Positions 41,762 to 46,976 of a stretch of DNA of 46,976 bases are shown in pieces. The notes under the pieces were generated by a model. The model ran no database searches, was not told the origin of the DNA, and worked only from the letters and a program-made list of their open reading frames with translations. The stretch covers positions 1-46,976 of the forward strand of contig DVHM01000101.1 of the NCBI GenBank assembly GCA_018712125.1, read 5' to 3'. The DNA is from Pullilachnospira_A gallistercoris (lineage in GTDB: Bacteria; Bacillota; Clostridia; Lachnospirales; Lachnospiraceae). The position numbers were made by a program, and so were the translations under genes. Numbering within the stretch: position 1 is the stretch's first letter; each line of letters starts with the position of its first letter.

Positions 41762-42340
41762 CAAACTATGCTATCCATTGGATTTATTTCTCCTTTATAG
41801 ATATTTTTCTTTATGAAGTTTTCTGATCTTCCCGATCCTTTGATCTTCTCAGATCTTTTTCTCTCAGCTTTTTGATCTTCATCTATCTGAAACTATTATC
41901 TCAAATAGTGATCTTTTTTGCCTTGCTACTCACTTCCCAATGGACCGTACCTCCTTTTTTGGATTTTCTGCCTCCGCGCCATCGGTTTTGTCACATTCGC
42001 CAGTTCCTCTTTTCTGATACCATGTCGATTTGACTTAAACACCGTCGCTTTTTCTTACTTTCCTCTTTCTCCTTCTGCTTCCCGTATCCGGTCTTCATCT
42101 GGTTGAAATTGGTGTTTCGGATTAGCTGTTCCCGGATTTGTTTTTTTCTACCGAGTACTTTGACTAGCTGCTTCCAGAACCTCTGTTACGAAGACGCTTT
42201 GCTTTGGACCTTTCTGTCTTCGGTGGTCTGTACCTCCTTTTCTGGAACTTCTGAAATTCTGATCGGATCTTTGTTTCCGGATTCAATGGATCGTCGTTTC
42301 TGATCTCCTTTAGAATTTGCTCAATTCCTTTTGTTGCCAT
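41762..42340 (-). other. Low-GC purine-rich region, candidate noncoding transcript or decayed locus
   Basis: A stretch of about 580 bp with no intact gene, clearly lower in GC than its neighbours and pyrimidine-rich on the plus strand. On the minus strand it lies between a strong promoter (42370-42342) and a hairpin (41761-41724). It contains two AAAAGGAGGTAC segments about 275 bases apart and several AAGATC segments. Minus-strand frames give Lys/Arg-rich peptides with similar pieces (KFQKRRYRPP and KIQKRRYGPL), broken by frame changes. It could be a noncoding RNA or the remains of a basic-protein gene. I do not recognise a family. Confidence 0.4.
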
Positions 42341-42341
42341 T

Positions 42342-42370
42342 ATAATATCGCACAACAACAGAAATGTCAA
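42342..42370 (-). promoter_or_regulatory. Strong minus-strand promoter
   Basis: Read on the minus strand: consensus TTGACA (42370-42365), a 17-base spacer and TATTAT (42347-42342). Transcription would start near 42335, after the nearby ATG at 42340, so that ATG cannot be the start codon of this transcript. No annotated gene lies downstream until the aminotransferase on the other strand. Confidence 0.65.
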
Positions 42371-42449
42371 TAGAAAAATCAGAAAATTTTGCAAAAATTT
42401 TCTGAAAAAACTGATAGTTATAGGTGTATGGAAATATGAAAGGAAAATG

Positions 42450-42489
42450 ATATTCCCGGCTGTCCCGGCAGACGGGAATATGGTATGAT
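42450..42489 (+). promoter_or_regulatory. Inverted repeat and extended -10 promoter upstream of proC
   Basis: ATATTCCCG (42450-42458) and CGGGAATAT (42473-42481) pair, and the inner CTG / CAG extends the stem to 12 bp with one mismatch. TGGTATGAT at 42481-42489 is an extended -10 that overlaps the right arm. The repeat covers the -35 region, where a repressor would bind. Confidence 0.5.
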
Positions 42490-42573
42490 AAAAAGAACGA
42501 TGCGGACGCGCCGCGACCGCTTTTGCAAGAGGGGAAGAGAGAAGAACAGATGGACAGGAGGATGGAAAAGAAA

Positions 42574-43410
42574 ATGGAAAAGAAGATCGGATTTATCGGA
42601 TGCGGAAATATGGGAAGCGCCATGATCGGCGGGATGACCGGCGCAGGGCGTACCGGGGAGGAAAAGGCGAGCGCTATGGTGCCGGCGGATCAGGTGATGG
42701 CCTCCTGCGCCAGCGAGACCTCGGCAAGGGAAAAGGCCGGAGCGCTGGGGATTGAAGTGACCACGGACAACCGGAAGGTGGCGGAGTTTGCGGATATTCT
42801 CTTTCTGGCGGTCAAACCGAATCTGTTTGAGAGCGTGATTCCCCAGATCGCCGAGGCGGTAACGGAAGATATGTGCGTGGTCTCCATCGCGGCGGGGCAG
42901 ACCATCGCTGCCATCGAGAAACTGTTCGGAAAGAAGATCCACCTGGTGCGGGCCATGCCGAATACGCCGGCTCTGGTGGGGGAGGCCATGTCGGCTCTGT
43001 CCCCCAACGACGCTGTGACAGAGGAGGAACTGGCGGAGGTAAAGGCGCTCTTTGAGAGTTTCGGGAAGGCTGAGATCGTGCCGGAGCGTCTGATGGATGC
43101 GGTGATCGGCGTCAGCGGTTCCTCCCCGGCCTATGTCTATCTTTTCATCGAGGCCATGGCGGATGCGGCTGTGGCTGACGGGATGCCCAGAGCTCAGGCT
43201 TACAAATTCGCTGCCCAGTCGGTGCTGGGGGCGGCAAAGATGGTTCTGGCCACCGGCCAGCATCCCGGGGAACTGAAGGACGCGGTGTGCTCTCCCGGAG
43301 GCACTACCATTGAAGGTGTGGCGGCCCTTGAGGAGGCAGGGCTTCGCCGGGCAGTCATCGCCGGGCAGAGGGCCTGCGTAAAGAAATCCAAAGAGATGTC
43401 GGAGCAGTAA
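42574..43410 (+). CDS. proC: Pyrroline-5-carboxylate reductase
   Basis: About 278 residues. The N-terminal Rossmann motif is KIGFIGCGNMGSAMIGG, followed by LFLAVKPNLF and RAMPNTPALVGEAM. The dimerisation domain shows GVSGSSPAYVYLFIEAMADA and the signature VCSPGGTTIEGVAALE. It reduces pyrroline-5-carboxylate to proline with NAD(P)H. Three in-frame ATGs (42550, 42562, 42574) are close together; I chose the last because it fits the family N-terminus and has AGGAGG 12 bases upstream. It is probably a single-gene unit. Confidence 0.95.
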   Translation: MEKKIGFIGCGNMGSAMIGGMTGAGRTGEEKASAMVPADQVMASCASETSAREKAGALGIEVTTDNRKVAEFADILFLAVKPNLFESVIPQIAEAVTEDMCVVSIAAGQTIAAIEKLFGKKIHLVRAMPNTPALVGEAMSALSPNDAVTEEELAEVKALFESFGKAEIVPERLMDAVIGVSGSSPAYVYLFIEAMADAAVADGMPRAQAYKFAAQSVLGAAKMVLATGQHPGELKDAVCSPGGTTIEGVAALEEAGLRRAVIAGQRACVKKSKEMSEQ

Positions 43411-43479
43411 AAATCGTGGAAAGAGCGTCAGAAAAATGATAAATGTATGGGAAATCTGCTATTCGGTACGGGGACGCTG

Positions 43480-43488
43480 TGATAGAAT
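43480..43488 (+). promoter_or_regulatory. Extended -10 element of the GH3 gene
   Basis: TGATAGAAT at 43480-43488 is an extended -10 with TAGAAT matching five of six bases. The matching -35 is weak. Transcription would start near 43495, 25 bases before the ATG. Confidence 0.4.
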
Positions 43489-43519
43489 TTTTCGAACAGT
43501 AGATGGGAGGTAAGAAAAA

Positions 43520-45820
43520 ATGGAGATGAAGAGTAAGGAAGAAATCAGAGATCTGGTGGCGGAGATGCTTCCGGAGGAGAAGGCGGCGCTCTGTTCTGGG
43601 GCGGACGACTGGAACACCGTGGCGATCGACCGGCTGGGAATTGAGGCATGCAGAGTCAGCGACGGCCCTCACGGACTGCGGATGCCGGAGACGGATCCGG
43701 AGAAGATTCCGGACAACCACAATATGCAGGCAGTCAGCTTTCCGGCGGAATGTCTCTCCGCAGCCAGCTTTGACCGGAAATTGCTGCGGCAGATCGGAGA
43801 GACTCTGGGAAAAGAGTGCCAGGCCAGAGGCGTTCAGGTACTGCTGGGACCAGGGGTAAATATCAAGAGAAGTCCTCTCTGCGGCAGGAATTTCGAGTAT
43901 TTTTCCGAGGATCCGCTGCTGGCGGGAGAGATGGCTTCCGCCTATGTGCAGGGCATTCAGAGCGAGGGTGTGGGCGCCTGCATGAAGCATTATCTGGCCA
44001 ACAGCCAGGAGACCAGGCGTACCACCATCTCCTCCGAGGTGGATGAGCGGACGCTGCGGGAGATTTACCTGCCCGCCTTTGAACGGACCGTAAAGAAGGC
44101 GCAGCCCTGGGCGGTTATGGCTTCCTACAACCGGATCAACGGGACTTATGCCACGGAGAATCGAGAATATTTGACCGATGTTCTCCGCTATGAGTGGGGC
44201 TTTGACGGCTGTGTCATGAGTGACTGGGGCGCGACCCACAATCGGGTAAAGGCCGTGGAGGCAGGCTGCGATCTGACCATGCCCAGCGCCAAAAAGACGA
44301 ATGCGGAGATTGTCGAAGCCATGGAGAGCGGCAATCTGGAGGAAATTCTGGTAAATGAGGCCTGCGTCAATGTGCTGAACATGGCCCAGAGAGGTTTGTC
44401 CGCAAAGCGGGGCGGGAAGTTTGACTATGAGAAAGATCACAATTTCTGCCGGCGCGCGGCGGAGGAGTCGGCGGTGCTTCTGAAAAACGAGGACGGCGTG
44501 CTGCCTCTGGAGAGGGACAAAAGCGCGGCCTTTATCGGAAAATTTGCCGTGGCGCCCCGCTACCAGGGAGGCGGCAGCTCCTGTATCAACACAAAGACCG
44601 TGACATCTGTGATGGATCTGGCAGAGGGAATGGAACATATTACCTACGCGCCGGGTTACGACGGCATCTATCCCGACGAGAAGCTGATCGCGGAGGCGGA
44701 AGCGGCGGCGAAGGAGGCGGATGTGGCAGTCATTTTTGCCGGACTTCCCGCCAATATGGAGACGGAGGGGATTGACCGCGAGCATATGTGCATGCCAGAG
44801 AGCCACAACGCGCTGATCGCAGCGGTGGCGAAGGTACAGCCCAACACGGTGGTGGTGCTCTACAACGGAAGCCCGGTGGAGATGCCCTGGGCGGACAGCG
44901 TGAAGGGAATTCTGGAGATGTATCTGCCCGGCGAGGCTGTGGGAGAGGCTACCATGGATCTTCTCTATGGGGATGCCAATCCCTCGGGACGTCTGCCGGA
45001 GACTTTTCCGAAGCGGCTGGAGGACAATCCCTCTTACCTGTTCTACGGCGGAAGCAGAAATAAAGTGGAGTACCGGGAAGGTGTGTTTGTGGGTTACCGC
45101 TACTATGAGAGCAAGAAAATGGATGTGCTGTTCCCCTTCGGCCATGGCCTTTCCTACACTACCTTCGCCTGCAGCAATCTGAAGCTGGATCGGGAGGAGA
45201 TGATCCCGGGAGAGCTGCTGACCGTCACGGTGGATGTGACCAATACCGGAGATCGAGCCGGGAAGGACGTGGTGCAGCTCTATGTGGCGGTAAAGGAGTG
45301 CGAGGTGCCGCGGCCGGTAAAGGAACTGCGGGGATTTGAGAAGATCCTGCTGGCACCCGGGGAGACGAAGACCGTGACTTTCACGCTGGATAAGCGGGAT
45401 TTCTCTTACTGGAACGATGAGGCTCACTGTTTCCATATGCCCGAGGGCGTCTATGAGATCCAGATCGGCGCTTCTGCCCACGAAGTACTGCTGTCTCAGG
45501 AAATCCGGGCAAAGGAGGAACCGCTGAATCTGAAGATGACCTATGATATGACGTCTCTGATCGGCGATGTGGTAAAGAAACCGTCGGGGGCCGCTTTCCT
45601 GGACAGCCACCTGGAGGAAATGGTGCAGGGTGTGATCGCTTCCGGCATCGCCGCCGACACAGTGGGCGAAATGCCGGATCTGTCTACCATGGATCACGCG
45701 CAGCTTTCTGCCATGACCAAGGGCATGTACGGACAGACCCTGTCTACCCTTCAGATGTTTTTGCCGGGTGTGCAGGATTTTGAATGGGCGCAGCTTTTGA
45801 GCCAGCTCAACGAGGAGTAA
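43520..45820 (+). CDS. GH3-family beta-glucosidase
   Basis: A 766-residue cytoplasmic enzyme without a signal peptide. The N-terminal TIM barrel has VSDGPHGLRM, GPGVNIKRSPLCGRNFEYFS and KHYLANSQETRR (substrate binding). The nucleophile is Asp235 in CVMSDWGATH. The alpha/beta sandwich follows (RYQGGGSSCINTKTV, VAVIFAGLPANMETEGIDRE), and a fibronectin-III-like domain contains VTVDVTNTGDRAGKDVVQLY. It hydrolyses beta-glucosides, and some relatives act on xylosides. GGGAGG lies eight bases before the ATG. A HAD phosphatase gene follows after 18 bp, so the two form a small operon. Confidence 0.93.
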   Translation: MEMKSKEEIRDLVAEMLPEEKAALCSGADDWNTVAIDRLGIEACRVSDGPHGLRMPETDPEKIPDNHNMQAVSFPAECLSAASFDRKLLRQIGETLGKECQARGVQVLLGPGVNIKRSPLCGRNFEYFSEDPLLAGEMASAYVQGIQSEGVGACMKHYLANSQETRRTTISSEVDERTLREIYLPAFERTVKKAQPWAVMASYNRINGTYATENREYLTDVLRYEWGFDGCVMSDWGATHNRVKAVEAGCDLTMPSAKKTNAEIVEAMESGNLEEILVNEACVNVLNMAQRGLSAKRGGKFDYEKDHNFCRRAAEESAVLLKNEDGVLPLERDKSAAFIGKFAVAPRYQGGGSSCINTKTVTSVMDLAEGMEHITYAPGYDGIYPDEKLIAEAEAAAKEADVAVIFAGLPANMETEGIDREHMCMPESHNALIAAVAKVQPNTVVVLYNGSPVEMPWADSVKGILEMYLPGEAVGEATMDLLYGDANPSGRLPETFPKRLEDNPSYLFYGGSRNKVEYREGVFVGYRYYESKKMDVLFPFGHGLSYTTFACSNLKLDREEMIPGELLTVTVDVTNTGDRAGKDVVQLYVAVKECEVPRPVKELRGFEKILLAPGETKTVTFTLDKRDFSYWNDEAHCFHMPEGVYEIQIGASAHEVLLSQEIRAKEEPLNLKMTYDMTSLIGDVVKKPSGAAFLDSHLEEMVQGVIASGIAADTVGEMPDLSTMDHAQLSAMTKGMYGQTLSTLQMFLPGVQDFEWAQLLSQLNEE

Positions 45821-45838
45821 GAAGAAAAGGAGACGGAT

Positions 45839-46777
45839 ATGGGAAAATTTGGCGATATTCTGCTGGTCAGCGATTTTGACCGGACATTGACCAATAAAGA
45901 GGATGAGATTCCCCAGGCAAATCTGGATGCAATCGCAGATTTTATGAGGGAGGGAGGGGCGTTTACCGTGGCCACCGGCCAGTCGGTGGAAGCCCACGGG
46001 AAACGGTACAACCGGGTGCCCATGAATGCGCCCTGCATCGTCTTCAACGGATCTGTGCTCTATGATTTTGAGCGGAAGGAGGCTCTGGACATTACAGAGC
46101 TTCCGCCCGACGCCGGGAAGCTGGCGGAAGAACTCGCCGCGTCTTTTCCGAAGTGCCTCGTCACGGTGCAGACCCTGGATGCGGAGTATATCGTCAGCCC
46201 CTGCGAGACGAAAGAGCAGAAGCTGTTGGCGGCGGTGTTTGGAAGAATGGCCCGAAAGGGGGAGCATCCCGGGGAAAAGGAGCCCTGGCTGAAACTCGGC
46301 GTATGCCTGTTGTCGGAGCGGGATATGGCTATGCTTGAGGCAGGGGTGGGAGAGAAAGCCCGGGGAGAACAGCCGCAGAAGGACGCTGGCACAGGAGAAC
46401 AGCGGGATTTCTTCCGGGACATTGATCCTGAGGTGGACCGGGGGCTCACGGAGATAGAAACGTGGATTTCGGAGCGCTTTCCTGGAGAGTATACGGTGGT
46501 GCGCCCGCTGCCCATGATTCTTGAGATTCAGACAGCCGGCACTTCCAAGGGGATTGCCGCGAGACATCTGGCCCAGAGACTGGGGAGAAATACTCTGGTC
46601 TGCGTCGGGGACGCTTTGAATGATGTGAGTATGCTGGAGGAGGCGGATATCGCCTATGTGGCAGGGGATGGGGATGTATCCCTGCGGGACGGCAGATATC
46701 GAGTCGCCGCGGACAGCGCGCAGGGTGTGGTGGCCTCGGTTATACGGGATCTGGATATGGGATATGCAGGGAGTTAA
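45839..46777 (+). CDS. HAD-IIB (Cof-type) phosphatase
   Basis: A 312-residue HAD hydrolase. Motif I is DFDRTLT, motif II is around FTVATGQS, the lysine is in AGTSKGIAARH, and motif IV is VGDALNDVSML. The cap of about 150 residues between motifs II and III places it in subclass IIB. These enzymes dephosphorylate sugar phosphates or other phosphate esters. A hydrophilic, charged insert (GEKARGEQPQKDAGTGEQRD) sits in the cap and is unusual. AAAAGGAGACGGAT precedes the ATG. It is coupled to the GH3 gene, which suggests sugar-phosphate handling. Confidence 0.88.
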   Translation: MGKFGDILLVSDFDRTLTNKEDEIPQANLDAIADFMREGGAFTVATGQSVEAHGKRYNRVPMNAPCIVFNGSVLYDFERKEALDITELPPDAGKLAEELAASFPKCLVTVQTLDAEYIVSPCETKEQKLLAAVFGRMARKGEHPGEKEPWLKLGVCLLSERDMAMLEAGVGEKARGEQPQKDAGTGEQRDFFRDIDPEVDRGLTEIETWISERFPGEYTVVRPLPMILEIQTAGTSKGIAARHLAQRLGRNTLVCVGDALNDVSMLEEADIAYVAGDGDVSLRDGRYRVAADSAQGVVASVIRDLDMGYAGS

Positions 46778-46976
46778 TATGATGTGAACTTCTGTTAGAG
46801 AACATATACAACTGAATACGGATTTATCTGATGATAAGCACTTGCAACTATCTGAGAAAAGGAAGGATACATGCAGGTGTTTTTCTTTTTCGAAAAATCA
46901 GAAGAAATGATTTATCAACAGTTTTGACAAATAGAGGCTGTTGCTACAGTCTCCGTTTCACTTAGTAAGCATTGCT

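Noticed and set aside
41918..42303. Two short plus-strand frames of 62 and 66 residues
   Set aside because: Phe/Ser/Leu-rich translations of pyrimidine-rich DNA, without ribosome binding sites.
42164..42394. A 76-residue minus-strand gene starting near the strong promoter
   Set aside because: The promoter would start transcription downstream of the candidate ATG codons, there is no ribosome binding site, and the peptide is very basic and low in complexity.
43355..46567. A 1,070-residue open frame on the minus strand
   Set aside because: It lies opposite GH3 and HAD genes with clear catalytic motifs. Its peptide has no recognisable domain and is His/Arg/Leu-rich, the pattern of an antisense frame held open by codon bias.
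46871..46927. A very short frame (MQVFFFFEKSEEMIYQQF) with an upstream AAAGGAAGG
   Set aside because: Only 18 codons; the ribosome-binding-like sequence could be chance in A/G-rich DNA. The 199 bp after the HAD gene otherwise show nothing I can support.
1..46976. CRISPR arrays, tRNA or rRNA genes, insertion sequences, phage genes
   Set aside because: No regularly spaced repeats, cloverleaf-like sequences, rRNA-like sequence, transposase motifs or phage structural genes were recognised by reading both strands.

Overview
The window looks like a chromosomal segment of a gut-type Clostridia bacterium, most likely Lachnospiraceae. This is an inference from four things: strong AGGAGG ribosome binding sites throughout, GC-rich coding sequence with AT-rich spacers, a perfect HrcA/CIRCE operator in front of clpB, and many cytoplasmic glycosidases paired with AraC regulators. 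No rRNA, tRNA, CRISPR array, insertion sequence or prophage gene was recognised.

Layout. 1-3398 is the polyamine importer operon potABCD, with potA cut by the window edge. 3485-4450 holds a flavin-reductase-like protein and a stand-alone PII signalling protein, closed by a strong hairpin. 4670-6682 (minus) is a GH120 beta-xylosidase. 6955-10023 holds a zinc-ribbon membrane protein, a DUF3793 protein and a ferredoxin-tailed aldo/keto reductase. 9977-13271 holds an AraC regulator, a MATE exporter and a sugar O-acetyltransferase, with several short repeats. 13861-18483 pairs an unusual Gfo/Idh/MocA-VOC-VOC fusion with a GH78 alpha-L-rhamnosidase. 18546-21321 is CIRCE-controlled clpB. 21444-25338 holds a GNAT acetyltransferase, the amtB-glnK operon (minus) with a terminator-like leader, and an AlaX-type tRNA editing protein.

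The main accessory block is 25293-37844. An AraC regulator diverges from a tight nine-gene operon: MFS transporter, clan GH-D glycosidase, AllA-like cupin, class II aldolase, PfkB kinase, fucose/arabinose-isomerase-family protein, aldose 1-epimerase, aldo/keto reductase and a GH35-like enzyme with a DUF5597-type tail. Together they suggest uptake of an intact glycoside, hydrolysis in the cytoplasm, mutarotation, then aldose to ketose to ketose phosphate, aldol cleavage, and reduction of the resulting aldehyde. The logic is that of the fucose pathway, but with different enzyme families and an unknown substrate.

The last part, 37918-46777, holds a polysaccharide deacetylase, rarA, a type Ic aspartate aminotransferase, a roughly 580-bp low-GC region with a strong minus-strand promoter (candidate noncoding RNA or decayed locus), proC, a GH3 beta-glucosidase and a HAD phosphatase. 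None of the five or six glycosidases has a signal peptide. The organism therefore appears to import small glycosides (xylosides, rhamnosides, galactosides, glucosides) and cleave them inside the cell.
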